DNA of 64,000 nt from Vogesella sp. LIG4 (GTDB lineage Bacteria > Pseudomonadota > Gammaproteobacteria > Burkholderiales > Chromobacteriaceae): contig NZ_LT607802.1 of the NCBI RefSeq assembly GCF_900090205.1, forward strand, positions 901,846-965,845, given 5' to 3'. Below the pieces are notes generated by a model. That model worked only from the letters and a program-made list of their open reading frames with translations, ran no database searches and was not told the origin of the DNA. A program made the translations under genes and the position numbers. Position 1 is the first letter of the stretch, and each line of letters starts with the position of its first letter. Below, one piece after another: positions 56,269-64,000 of this stretch.

Positions 56269-57093
56269 CTACAGCAGATTGTCCACCGTAGTGCTCACCT
56301 CCTTCAGGTGCGGCAGCGCCTCGGCCATGGCCGCGCCCTCCACCCCCAGCACCGCCAGCAGCGGCTGCGGCAGGGTGGACTGCATCTCGTCCTCGCTCAT
56401 GCCGTGGTTGAAGCCGGCCACGATGTAGGACGCCAGCCCGATCAGCACCGCGTACGGCGTCAGCTGGCCGGGGTCGGCCAGATTGTGCTGCTCGCGTATC
56501 GCCTGCTGGATGGCATCCGGGAAGTTCCAGCGCCGCGACAGCTCGGCGCCCACTTCGGTCAGATCCATGCCCAGCACCATGCGCTCGGTGGCCAGCCGCT
56601 CGGCGCCGCTGTCCACCAGCCGGTCGATGCGCACCGCCTTTTCCGGCTCCGCCACGTGCAGCACCAGCTCGCCGATATTGGACAGCAGGCCGCAGGTGTA
56701 GGCCAGCTGCACGTCCAGTTTCGCCAGCCGCGCCAGCACCTTGCTGGTATTGGCCATCTCGAAGCTGCGGCCCCAGAACGCCTTCATGTCGAAACCGGGA
56801 ATCGCCGCGGTGGCGCCGGCAATACCGGAGGCGATCACCAGCATGCGCACATTGTCGAAGCCCAGCAGCAGCACCGCGTCGTTCAGCGAACCGATGCTGC
56901 GGCTGCCGCCGAAGCGCGCGCTGTTGGCCAGGCGCAGCACCCGCGCGCTCAGCACCTGGTCGTGCACCACCTTGTCGGTGATGTCGTCGATATTCACGTT
57001 CTGATCCTGGAAGCTGGCAATCAGCTCCTGCACCACCTTGGGCACCATGGGCAAGCGCCCGGCGGCCTTGTCGAACAGTTCTGCCACATTCAT
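56269..57093 (-). CDS. HDOD domain protein
   Basis: 274 residues with an HDOD domain (catalytically altered HD fold): LPMVPKVVQELIASFQDQN, VVHDQVLSARVLRLANSARFGGSRSIGSLNDAVLLLG, CGLLSNIGELVLH. The HD metal residues are missing, as usual, so it likely acts by binding partners in signalling, often c-di-GMP linked. The ATG at 57093 is preceded by GGGGAG; an upstream in-frame start at 57132 is less likely. Confidence 0.88.
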   Translation of the reverse strand: MNVAELFDKAAGRLPMVPKVVQELIASFQDQNVNIDDITDKVVHDQVLSARVLRLANSARFGGSRSIGSLNDAVLLLGFDNVRMLVIASGIAGATAAIPGFDMKAFWGRSFEMANTSKVLARLAKLDVQLAYTCGLLSNIGELVLHVAEPEKAVRIDRLVDSGAERLATERMVLGMDLTEVGAELSRRWNFPDAIQQAIREQHNLADPGQLTPYAVLIGLASYIVAGFNHGMSEDEMQSTLPQPLLAVLGVEGAAMAEALPHLKEVSTTVDNLL

Positions 57094-57200
57094 CTTGCTC
57101 TCCCCTGCTGTCGTTGTGCTCGAACAACCCACCAGATGAGCTTAGGCAAAAGCTTTATGAAATACAGAAAAAACCTGCGCTTAACAGCCGCCACTGGCAT

Positions 57201-57230
57201 GAAAAAGCAAAAGCCCCGCCAGGCGGGGCT
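57201..57230 (-). terminator. Rho-independent terminator after the amino acid permease
   Basis: 9-bp stem AGCCCCGCC/GGCGGGGCT (57212-57220 with 57222-57230); on the minus strand a T-rich run follows (TTTTGCTTTTTC). It lies 20 nt past the permease stop. Confidence 0.85.
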
Positions 57231-57250
57231 GTTGCGAGAGCAACGACAAC

Positions 57251-58642
57251 TCAGGCTGCGTTGCGCGCCAGCGCACCGCGCTGGCGGCGTACGAAGCGGA
57301 ACAGCAGCACCAGCAGCGCCAGGAAGGGAAGGCCGAACTTCAGCGTCATGTTGAATTCGTCGGTGAACAGCGTGGTGACCATCGCCGCCAGCATCAGCCC
57401 CAGGCCCAGCAGGGTGGTGAACGGGAAGCCACGCATGCGGAAGGCCAGCGGCGGGTTGCCGCCCGCCTGGTACTTGCGGCGGAAGAACAAATGGGTGACG
57501 AAGATCATCAGCCACACGAACATGGCGCCGAACATCGACAGTGAGATCATCAGCATGAAGGCCTTTTCCGGGTACAACACGTACAGCAGCGTGGCCACGG
57601 CAATGCCGATGGACGACAGCAGCAGCGCGTTCAGCGGCACACCGTTGCGGCTGAGCTTGCCCAGTGCCGCCGGCGCATCACCGCCGCGCGACAGGCTGAA
57701 CATCATGCGGGTGGTGATGTACAGCTGGCTGTTCATGGCCGACAGCGCGGCCACCACCACCACGAAGTTGAGAATGCCCGCGGCGTAGGGGATGTTCAGC
57801 ACTTCCATCACCGTCACGAACGGGCTGCTGCCCTGCCCCACGCGCGACCACGGCACAATGGCCAGGATCAGCGCCAGCGACAGCAGGTAGAACACCAGCA
57901 GGCGGGCGATGGTGGCGCGGAAGGCCTGTTTCACCGCGCGCTCCGGGTCTTCCGCCTCGCCGGCGGCCACCGCGATCATTTCCACGCTCAGGTAGCTGAA
58001 GATGGAGATGATCACCGCCACCCACATGCCCCACCAGCCGTGCGGCATGAAGCCGTCGCCGGCGGTGTACAGGTGCACGCCGTATTCCGGGTGGCCGCCG
58101 CCCCACACCACATAGCTGCCCAGCAGGATGAAGCCGAGGATGGCGGCGATCTTGATGCTGGAAAACGCATACTCCACCGCGCCGAACGCCTTCACGCTGC
58201 TGGCGTTCACCGCGATCAGCGCCGCCGAGAACAGCGCTATCCACCACCATGACGGCACGGCGGGGAACCAGAAGCGCATGTAGTCGGCCACTGCCGTTAC
58301 CTCGGTGCCCACCGCCAGCACGATGCAGGACCAGTAGGCATAACGCACCAGGAAGCCGGCCAGCGGGCTGATGTAGTGCTCGGCATAGGCGCCGAAGGAG
58401 CCGGAGGTGGCATGCGCCACCGTCATCTCCGCCAGGCAGCCCATCAGCAGCAGGGTGATCAACCCGCCGATGGCATAGCTCAGCAGCACGCTGGGGCCGG
58501 CAAAGCCGATGGCGAACTTGCTGCCCAGGAACAGGCCGGTGCCGATGGCGCCGCCAATGGCGATCATGCTCATTTGCCCGGAGGTCAGCCGCCGCTGCAG
58601 GCCCTGCTCCCGGTCTTTGATGTTCTGAAAACTTCCACTCAT
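57251..58642 (-). CDS. APC superfamily amino acid permease
   Basis: 463 residues, about twelve membrane helices. N-terminal GQMSMIAIGGAIGTGLFLGS is the substrate-binding first helix of the AAT branch (AroP/GabP/CycA-type permeases). FGAVEYAFSSIKIAAILGF and VEMIAVAAGEAEDPERAVKQAF follow. The substrate cannot be fixed from sequence; lying downstream of kynB in the same direction makes an aromatic amino acid or kynurenine-pathway intermediate plausible. Confidence 0.88.
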   Translation of the reverse strand: MSGSFQNIKDREQGLQRRLTSGQMSMIAIGGAIGTGLFLGSKFAIGFAGPSVLLSYAIGGLITLLLMGCLAEMTVAHATSGSFGAYAEHYISPLAGFLVRYAYWSCIVLAVGTEVTAVADYMRFWFPAVPSWWWIALFSAALIAVNASSVKAFGAVEYAFSSIKIAAILGFILLGSYVVWGGGHPEYGVHLYTAGDGFMPHGWWGMWVAVIISIFSYLSVEMIAVAAGEAEDPERAVKQAFRATIARLLVFYLLSLALILAIVPWSRVGQGSSPFVTVMEVLNIPYAAGILNFVVVVAALSAMNSQLYITTRMMFSLSRGGDAPAALGKLSRNGVPLNALLLSSIGIAVATLLYVLYPEKAFMLMISLSMFGAMFVWLMIFVTHLFFRRKYQAGGNPPLAFRMRGFPFTTLLGLGLMLAAMVTTLFTDEFNMTLKFGLPFLALLVLLFRFVRRQRGALARNAA

Positions 58643-58744
58643 GATGTGCTCCGTGACTCTCCGTGCGTATCCGGCCCCGGCCTGTCTGTGCAGGCGCTGG
58701 CGGGCCAGAGGTGGGGTTTGCTGCCCGAGCGGGCAGCAGCAGGC

Positions 58745-58770
58745 CCACGCAGCGGCGTGCCGCTGCGTGG
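58745..58770. other. Strong hairpin between kynB and the permease
   Basis: 12-bp stem CCACGCAGCGGC (58745-58756) with GCCGCTGCGTGG (58759-58770), 2-nt loop; a second stem (GCTGCCC/GGGCAGC, 58722-58739) follows. In the 147-bp gap they may cut or slow read-through from kynB into the permease. Confidence 0.6.
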
Positions 58771-58789
58771 AAAATTCGGCTGGGGTGAT

Positions 58790-59425
58790 TTAGCGGGCCA
58801 GCGCGCGCAGTACCGCGCGTACCGGGCTGGCGTCGGTATCCATCAGCTTCAGCGGCAGGGCGATCAGCTCGTAATCACCTGGTGGCACCGCATCCAGCAC
58901 CAGGTTTTCCAGGATCGCCATGCCGTGGCGCGCCACGGCGCGGTGTGCCGCCATGGTCTTGCTGTCGGCCGGGTCGAGCGAGGCGGTATCCACCCCGATC
59001 AGCTGCACGCCCTGACTGCCCAGCCAGTCGATCAGCTCGGCGGCGATGCCGGGGAAGGCCTGGTCCCAGGCGGCATGCGGAAACTGCGGGTAAGTGCGGA
59101 TCAGCAAGCGCGGCGGCAGCGGGCCGCTGCCCTGCAGTGCCGCCTGCAAGGTGGCCAGCTGCAGCACGGCGCCGGGCGAAAGGCAGTGCACCACGCGGCA
59201 GTGGCCTAGGTAAGGCGCCAGCGGCACCGCGCCGATGGCCGCGCCATCGGCCTGGTAGTGCAGCGGCGCATCGGCATGAGCGCCGCTGTGCGGCGAAAGG
59301 GTCAGCCGCGCCACATTGACCGGACAGGCGGCATCCAGCACCCAGTTGGGGCTGGACTGGAACGGGGTATCACCCGGCCACACCGGCATGCCGGCGGTCA
59401 GGGCGGGGCTGATGTCGTAGAGCAT
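58790..59425 (-). CDS. kynB: Kynurenine formamidase KynB
   Basis: 211-residue cyclase-family amidohydrolase converting N-formylkynurenine to kynurenine in tryptophan breakdown. Metal motif [15 protein letters not shown] (HxGxHxDxP), start [22 protein letters not shown], and the later [15 protein letters not shown] and ILENLVLD are the family signatures. kynA and kynU are not in the window, so the rest of the pathway must be elsewhere. Confidence 0.93.
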   Translation of the reverse strand: MLYDISPALTAGMPVWPGDTPFQSSPNWVLDAACPVNVARLTLSPHSGAHADAPLHYQADGAAIGAVPLAPYLGHCRVVHCLSPGAVLQLATLQAALQGSGPLPPRLLIRTYPQFPHAAWDQAFPGIAAELIDWLGSQGVQLIGVDTASLDPADSKTMAAHRAVARHGMAILENLVLDAVPPGDYELIALPLKLMDTDASPVRAVLRALAR

Positions 59426-59739
59426 GGCGCGTCTCGCAGCAGAATGACTGTCAAAAGCTTAGCACCGGCGGCGCGGGTACTTATTGCAAAGACTGTCGAG
59501 CGCCCATGAGACTTTTGCAGATTATTCAGTTGCCTGCTTTAAAACCGCAGAAAATTCGAAATTAACTTTGGAATGCACTGCTTACGCCAATTCCCGGGCA
59601 CCGCCAGGCTGCTGAACGGCAAAGAAAAAGCGGCCCGCAGGCCGCCAAAGGAGAGTCGCTCCTGCAGGCAGGAGATACACGGAATACTGTTCAGGCCACC
59701 TCGTGGTGTTGAACCGCCGGGCAAGTGCCTTGCCCTGGC
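59426..59739. other. Gene-free region of 314 bp with hairpins
   Basis: The half next to kynB (59426-59580) is AT-richer and probably carries the kynB promoter. The other half contains a terminator (59621-59645), hairpins CTCCTGC/GCAGGAG (59659-59674) and GGGCAAG/CTTGCCC (59719-59735), and a direct repeat of the aldo/keto reductase 3' end (CAGGCCACCTC at 59693 and at 59742). No gene supported. Confidence 0.6.
59621..59645 (-). terminator. Rho-independent terminator of the sugar ABC transporter operon
   Basis: Read on the minus strand: GCGGCC, TGCG loop, GGCCGC, then TTTTTCTTT (plus strand AAAGAAAAA at 59621-59629). About 95 nt past the aldo/keto reductase stop. Confidence 0.8.
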
Positions 59740-60636
59740 TCAGGCCACCTCATGGCCCTGGGCCACCTGCAGCAGGGTGAACCACTGCTGGCGCGTGAGC
59801 TGCAGCCGGCAGGCAGCAGCGGCATCGTCCAATGCGGCCAACTTGCGCGAGCCGACGATGGGCAGCGGCCGGCACGGGTGGCGCAGCAGCCAGGCCAGCG
59901 CCACGGCGGCGGTGCCAACGCCCAGCTCGCCGGCCAGCAGGTTCAGCGCCGCCGCCAGCGCAGGGTTGGCCGCAGCGTCGAACAGGCGGCCACCGGCCAG
60001 CGGCGACCACAGCATCGGGCGAATGCCCAGCTGCAGGCACTGGTCGAAGCTGCCGTCGAACAGCGGCGCGGTATGCAGCAGCGAGGCCTCGATCTGGTTG
60101 GTGACCAGCGTGGTGCGCGAGGCCAGCAGCGCATACTGCGACGGGCTGAAATTGGACACGCCGAAGTGGCGCACCTTGCCGGCATCCCGCAGCCTCGCGA
60201 AGGTCTCGGCCACTTCGTCCGGCTCCAGCAGCGGGTCCGGGCGGTGGATCAGCAGCAGGTCCAGGTAGTCGCTGCCCAGCTGCTGCAGCGAGGCGTGCAC
60301 GCTGGCGGTGATGTGTTCGGCACTGCTGTCGTAGTGCTTCACCCGCCAGCCGCGTGCCGCATCCGGCGGCTTGATGCCGCACTTGCTCACCAGCTGGATG
60401 GCGTCGCGCCGCGACGGGTTGGCCTTCAGCCAGCGGCCGAACAGCGCCTCGCAGCGAAAGCCGCCGTACAGGTCGGCATGGTCGAAGGTGGTGATGCCCA
60501 GCGCGATAGCGTGCTCCACCCACGCCGCCAGCGCGGCGTCGTCGAAGCCCCATTCATGCAGGCGCCACACGCCCGCTGCCACCGGTGACAGCAGCGGGCC
60601 GTCTGCGGCCAACCTTTGCAGGCCGAGCGTGCTCAT
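59740..60636 (-). CDS. Aldo/keto reductase
   Basis: 298 residues, TIM-barrel NADPH oxidoreductase. Catalytic tetrad: Asp and Tyr in FDHADLYGGF, Lys in LVSKCGI, His in LLIHRPDP; cofactor segment VGSRKLAALDDA near the end. It resembles the YdhF-type reductases. Its ATG overlaps the stop of the ABC ATPase gene by 1 nt, so it belongs to the sugar-transport operon and probably acts on a sugar or sugar aldehyde. Three uptake-like words lie in it. Confidence 0.9.
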   Translation of the reverse strand: MSTLGLQRLAADGPLLSPVAAGVWRLHEWGFDDAALAAWVEHAIALGITTFDHADLYGGFRCEALFGRWLKANPSRRDAIQLVSKCGIKPPDAARGWRVKHYDSSAEHITASVHASLQQLGSDYLDLLLIHRPDPLLEPDEVAETFARLRDAGKVRHFGVSNFSPSQYALLASRTTLVTNQIEASLLHTAPLFDGSFDQCLQLGIRPMLWSPLAGGRLFDAAANPALAAALNLLAGELGVGTAAVALAWLLRHPCRPLPIVGSRKLAALDDAAAACRLQLTRQQWFTLLQVAQGHEVA

Positions 60637-61745
60637 CAGGCGATGCGCTGTTCGGTTTGCGGGTCGAACAGCACCGCCTTGGACACGTCGAACACCAGGT
60701 CCATGCTCAGCCCCGGGCGCTTGGCCTCGGTCGGGTGGGTACGGCAGCACACCTTGGTGTTGTTCAGCGACACGAATACCAGGGTATCCGGGCCGGTGGG
60801 TTCGATCACGTCGATGTGGCAGCTCATTTCCGGCAGGCCGTCGCGGTGTGCGGTGCGCGCATCGGTGATCTGCTCCGGGCGGATGCCGAAGATCACTTCC
60901 TTGCCCACCCAGCCTGCCAGCTTGGCTTTGTCGTGCGGCAGCGGCAGCACCACGCAGCCCTTGTCGTCGCACACTTTCACGCCGATCTGGCCGGCGGATT
61001 CCACCACCGTGGCCGGGATGAAGTTCATCGACGGCGAGCCGATGAAGCCGGCCACGAACAGGTTGGCCGGGTTGTCGTAGATTTCCTGCGGGCTGCCGAA
61101 CTGCTGCACCACGCCGTCCTTCATCACCGCGATGCGGTCGCCCAGCGTCATGGCCTCGATCTGATCGTGGGTCACGTAGACGATGGTGGATTTCAGACGC
61201 TGGTGCATCAGCTTGATTTCGGTACGCATCTCCACGCGCAGCTTGGCGTCCAGGTTGGACAGCGGCTCGTCGAACAGGAAGATGGCCGGGTTGCGGGCCA
61301 GGGCGCGGCCCATGGCCACGCGCTGGCGCTGGCCGCCGGACATCTGCCCCGGCTTGCGCTCCAGCAGGTGCTTGATCTGCAGCATGTCGGCCACGCGGTT
61401 CACGGTGGCGTCGATCTCGGCCTTGGGCACCTTGCGGATCTCCAGGCCGAAGCTGATGTTCTCGCGCACCGTCATCGACGGGTACAGCGCGTAGCTCTGG
61501 AACACCATGGCGATGTCGCGATCCTTGGGCGACAGCTCGTTCACCCGCTTTTCGCCGATCACGATGTCGCCGCTGGAGATGTCGTCCAGGCCGGCGATCA
61601 TGTTCAGCAGCGTGGATTTGCCGCAGCCGGAGGGGCCGACCAGGATCAGGAACTGGCCGTCCTCGATGGCGATGTCGATACCCTTGAGCACCTCGGTGCC
61701 GTTGGCGTAAGTCTTGCAAACGTTGTTGATGGAAAGAGCGGCCAT
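60636..61745 (-). CDS. Sugar ABC transporter ATP-binding protein (MalK/UgpC/GtsD type)
   Basis: 369 residues. Walker A GPSGCGKST (~37-45), Q-loop VFQSYALYP, signature MSGGQRQRVAMGRAL (~134-148), Walker B IFLFDEPLSNLDAKLR and H-loop YVTHD. A C-terminal TOBE regulatory domain (~240-369) contains FGIRPEQI. Powers the two permeases encoded upstream. It begins 4 nt after the end of the upstream permease gene. Confidence 0.94.
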   Translation of the reverse strand: MAALSINNVCKTYANGTEVLKGIDIAIEDGQFLILVGPSGCGKSTLLNMIAGLDDISSGDIVIGEKRVNELSPKDRDIAMVFQSYALYPSMTVRENISFGLEIRKVPKAEIDATVNRVADMLQIKHLLERKPGQMSGGQRQRVAMGRALARNPAIFLFDEPLSNLDAKLRVEMRTEIKLMHQRLKSTIVYVTHDQIEAMTLGDRIAVMKDGVVQQFGSPQEIYDNPANLFVAGFIGSPSMNFIPATVVESAGQIGVKVCDDKGCVVLPLPHDKAKLAGWVGKEVIFGIRPEQITDARTAHRDGLPEMSCHIDVIEPTGPDTLVFVSLNNTKVCCRTHPTEAKRPGLSMDLVFDVSKAVLFDPQTEQRIA

Positions 61746-61749
61746 CGCA

Positions 61750-62616
61750 TTAACCTTTCACAGCACCGGCAGTCAGACCGCGCACGAAATAGCGGCCGGC
61801 TACCATGTAAACGAACAGGGTCGGCAGGGCGGCAATGATGGCCGCCGCCATATCCACGTTGTATTCCTTCACCCCGGTGGAAGTGTTCACCAGGTTGTTG
61901 AGCGCCACCGTGATCGGCTGCGACTCGCCGGCGGCGAACACCACGCCGAACAGGAAGTCGTTCCAGATCTGGGTGAACTGCCAGATGATGCAGACCACGA
62001 AGATCGGGCCGGAGATCGGCAGCAGGATGCGCCCGAAGATGGTCCAGAAGCCGGCGCCGTCGATGCGCGCCGCCTTCACCAGCTCATCCGGCACGGTGAT
62101 GTAGAAGTTGCGGAAGAACAGCGTGGTGAACGCGGTGCCGTACACCACGTGCACCAGCACCAGGCCGGCCGTGCTGTTGGCAATGCCCAGCAGGCCCAGC
62201 AGCTGCGCCATCGGCAGCAGCACCACCTGGAACGGGATGAAGCAGCCCACCAGCAGCATGGTGAACAGCGCGTCGGAGCCCTTGAAGCGCCACATCGACA
62301 CCACGTAGCCGTTCACCGCGCCGATCATGGTGGAGATCAGCACCGCCGGCACCGTCATCTTCACCGAGTTCCAGAAGAAGCCCTTCATGCCGCCGCATTC
62401 CACGCCGGTGCAGGCCTCGGCCCAGGCCTTGACCCAGGCGCCGCCCTGCCAGGCTTGCGGCAGTGCCAGCATATTGCCGTTGCGGATGTCGTCCAGGCTC
62501 TTGAACGAGGTGGTGAGCATCACGTACAGCGGCAGCAGGTAGTAGATGGCCATCAGGAGCAGCGCGGCGTACACCAGCGCGCGGCCAACGGTAAGGTTCT
62601 TAAACACGTTTGGCAC
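61750..62616 (-). CDS. Sugar ABC transporter permease (MalG/GtsC type)
   Basis: 288 residues, six membrane helices. The EAA loop AARIDGAGFWTIFGRILLPI couples to the ATPase. The end MVAGRYFVRGLTAGAVKG is typical of MalG-type permeases. Its start overlaps the end of the first permease gene by 17 nt. Confidence 0.93.
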   Translation of the reverse strand: MPNVFKNLTVGRALVYAALLLMAIYYLLPLYVMLTTSFKSLDDIRNGNMLALPQAWQGGAWVKAWAEACTGVECGGMKGFFWNSVKMTVPAVLISTMIGAVNGYVVSMWRFKGSDALFTMLLVGCFIPFQVVLLPMAQLLGLLGIANSTAGLVLVHVVYGTAFTTLFFRNFYITVPDELVKAARIDGAGFWTIFGRILLPISGPIFVVCIIWQFTQIWNDFLFGVVFAAGESQPITVALNNLVNTSTGVKEYNVDMAAAIIAALPTLFVYMVAGRYFVRGLTAGAVKG

Positions 62617-63499
62617 TCCTTGTTTCCATGTACATCAGCGGCACCAGCACCGCCACGATGGTGAACAGCATCATCATGGCGGAGGACGCCCCCAGGCCAA
62701 GCTGGCCGCGGGTAAAGGCGAACTGGTACATGAAGATGGCCGGCACGTCGGACGAGGTGCCCGGGCCGCCGCCGGTCAGCGCCATCACCAGGTCGAAGCT
62801 CTTGATGGCGATGTGCGACAGGATCAGCAGCACGCTGAAGAACACCGGGCGCAAGCTGGGAATCAGGATGCGGCGGTAGATGGTGGGCAGGCTGGCGCCA
62901 TCCACCTGGGCGGCCTTGATGATGGAGTCGTCGATGCCGCGCAGGCCGGCCAGGAACAGCGCCATCACGAAGCCGGAGCTTTGCCACACACCGGCAATCA
63001 CCACGGTGTAGATGGACATGTCGGAGTTCACCAGCCAGTCGAAGGTGAAGCTGGTATAGCCCAGATCGTTCACCACCTTCTGCAGACCCATGTCCGGGTT
63101 CAGCATCCACTTCCAGGCAGTGCCGGTCACGATGAAGGACAGCGCCATCGGGTACAGGTAGATGGTGCGCAGTGCGCCTTCGGCGCGGATTTTCTGATCC
63201 AGCAGCACCGCCATCAGCAGGCCGACGATCAGGCAGAACAAAATGAACAGGCTGCCGAAGATGCCGAGGTTGGCCGCAGCGGTCCACCAGCGGTCGTTGT
63301 CGAACAGCGCCTGGTATTGCACCAGCCCGGCCCATTCGAAGCGGGGCATCATGCGCGATTCGGTAAAGGAGAGCCAGCCGGTCCAGGCGATGAAGCCGTA
63401 GACGAAGACCAGGCTGGCAGCCAGCGTCGGCGACAGCACCAGCTTGGGCAGCCAGCGGTCGGCCAGCGCGCGCAGGCCTTGATTAGCAGAGGCGGACAT
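62600..63499 (-). CDS. Sugar ABC transporter permease (MalF/GtsB type)
   Basis: 299 residues, six membrane helices, EAA loop AAQVDGASLPTIYRRILIP. Stretches such as FDNDRWW, RTIYLYPMALS, VTGTAWKW and HIAIKSFDLV match the GtsB permease of the pseudomonad glucose transporter closely. Glucose (or mannose) is therefore the best guess for the substrate. An uptake-like word lies at 63270-63278. Confidence 0.92.
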   Translation of the reverse strand: MSASANQGLRALADRWLPKLVLSPTLAASLVFVYGFIAWTGWLSFTESRMMPRFEWAGLVQYQALFDNDRWWTAAANLGIFGSLFILFCLIVGLLMAVLLDQKIRAEGALRTIYLYPMALSFIVTGTAWKWMLNPDMGLQKVVNDLGYTSFTFDWLVNSDMSIYTVVIAGVWQSSGFVMALFLAGLRGIDDSIIKAAQVDGASLPTIYRRILIPSLRPVFFSVLLILSHIAIKSFDLVMALTGGGPGTSSDVPAIFMYQFAFTRGQLGLGASSAMMMLFTIVAVLVPLMYMETRSAKRV

Positions 63500-63580
63500 G
63501 AGAGTTCCTTGCTGTCTCGGGTAAGGCGGCGCCGTTCACGCAGCCTGGCGGCGGCGCTAGCGAACGGCGAGAGACATCCA

Positions 63581-63601
63581 CCCCGCCGGCAGGCGGCGGG
63601 G
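63581..63601. other. Intercistronic hairpin between binding protein and permease genes
   Basis: CCCCGCCG (63581-63588) with CGGCGGGG (63594-63601), 5-nt loop, in the 125-bp gap after the binding-protein gene. Such hairpins in ABC operons commonly raise the share of binding-protein transcript over permease transcript. No T-run. Confidence 0.6.
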
Positions 63602-63624
63602 CAGACAGGGTTACAGCATCAGGA

Positions 63625-64000
63625 TCAGCGTACGGCGCTGGCCTTGGCCAGACGCTCGGTCGCCTGCTTCGGTGTCATGCTGGAGTTCATGAACTGCGAG
63701 ATCACGTCCACCATGGCGCCTTCGGTCGCGGACGGCATGGCCATCTTGTGCGCGAAGCTCGGCACCAGCTTGTTGCTCTTGGCGGCGGCGTTCATGTCGA
63801 AGTTGGACTTCTTGGCGCAGTCGTCGAACTTGGTCAGCGGGGTATCCAGGCGGGCCGGGATGGAGCCCTTGTTCAGGTTGAACACTTCCTGGAATTCCTT
63901 GCTCATCACGGTGTTGGCCAGGTCGGCCTGGGCCTTCACCGCTGCCGGCGACTTCTGCTGGAACATGGCCAGCGAATCGATGTTGAAGGTGAAGGCGTTC
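63625..64000 (-). CDS. Sugar ABC transporter substrate-binding protein, C-terminal part (runs off the right edge)
   Basis: The last ~125 codons are present. The segment FNLNKGSIPARLDTPLTKFDDCAKKS and the closing pattern of alternating helices match the C-terminal lobe of Gts-type glucose-binding proteins (CUT1 family). The mature protein would be periplasmic; the signal peptide lies outside the window. First gene of the transporter operon within view. Confidence 0.88.
   Translation of the reverse strand, partial: NAFTFNIDSLAMFQQKSPAAVKAQADLANTVMSKEFQEVFNLNKGSIPARLDTPLTKFDDCAKKSNFDMNAAAKSNKLVPSFAHKMAMPSATEGAMVDVISQFMNSSMTPKQATERLAKASAVR

Noticed and set aside
60595..60612. A GCCGTCTG stretch resembling the Neisseria DUS core next to one uptake-like word
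   Set aside because: Only one partial match in the window and no GAA after it; chance. The classical 10-mer GCCGTCTGAA was not seen.

Overview
The window is a GC-rich (roughly 65 %) chromosomal segment from a betaproteobacterium. The gene content points to the order Neisseriales, in the Chromobacteriaceae group (Vogesella/Chromobacterium-like). This rests on protein content, on the split bioF/bioH/bioC arrangement, and on gatCAB lying divergent to mreBCD. It is inference, because no 16S gene is present. I saw no tRNA, rRNA, CRISPR array, prophage or complete insertion sequence.

Layout. 1-7.7 kb (minus strand): start of the division and cell-wall (dcw) cluster, mraZ-rsmH-ftsL-ftsI-murE-murF-mraY-murD, tightly overlapped and preceded by a clear sigma70 promoter and a three-box MraZ operator. 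7.9-11.4 kb: gatC-gatA-gatB amidotransferase. 11.6-17.1 kb (plus): the rod-shape and elongation operon mreB-mreC-mreD-mrdA-rodA. 17.2-23.1 kb: small accessory genes (DGC-domain Zn protein, DUF2145 pair, membrane hydroxylase, azlCD exporter, GFA protein, AraC regulator, PCuAC copper chaperone). 23.3-27.9 kb: a CHASE4/GAF/EAL c-di-GMP phosphodiesterase, a SelW-like thioredoxin-fold protein and dinB. 28-37 kb (minus): two tandem patatin lipoproteins, then bioC-bioH, a large GAF-GAF-GGDEF-EAL protein, bioF and bioB. 37-45 kb: comF, trmL, rlpA, prfA-hemA, pdxH and small genes. 45-52 kb: dsdA, a kynurenine-formamidase-like hydrolase, a LysR regulator, a methyltransferase, an MBL hydrolase plus alkyltransferase-like protein, and a GlpR-type regulator. 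52-57 kb: REC-REC-GGDEF cyclase, RNase II-like enzyme, HDOD protein. 57-59.4 kb: kynB plus an amino acid permease. 59.7-64 kb: a glucose-type (Gts-like) ABC transporter operon ending in an aldo/keto reductase.

The most striking signal is not a gene. A 9-mer, TTGGCCGCA (extended consensus AA[G/C]GTTGGCCGCA), occurs about 48 times by hand count on both strands, where about one copy is expected. It lies both inside genes, where it forces the rare Leu codon TTG, and between genes as inverted pairs that can act as terminators. This is how DNA uptake sequences of Neisseria and Haemophilus behave, but the word differs from the known Neisseria dialects. I propose it is an uptake-sequence dialect for this lineage. 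A 180-bp patch of foreign codon usage inside rsmH fits transformational recombination. A second repeat family of about 140 bp, with terminal inverted repeats and covarying internal stems, has five copies, four of them touching a stop codon.
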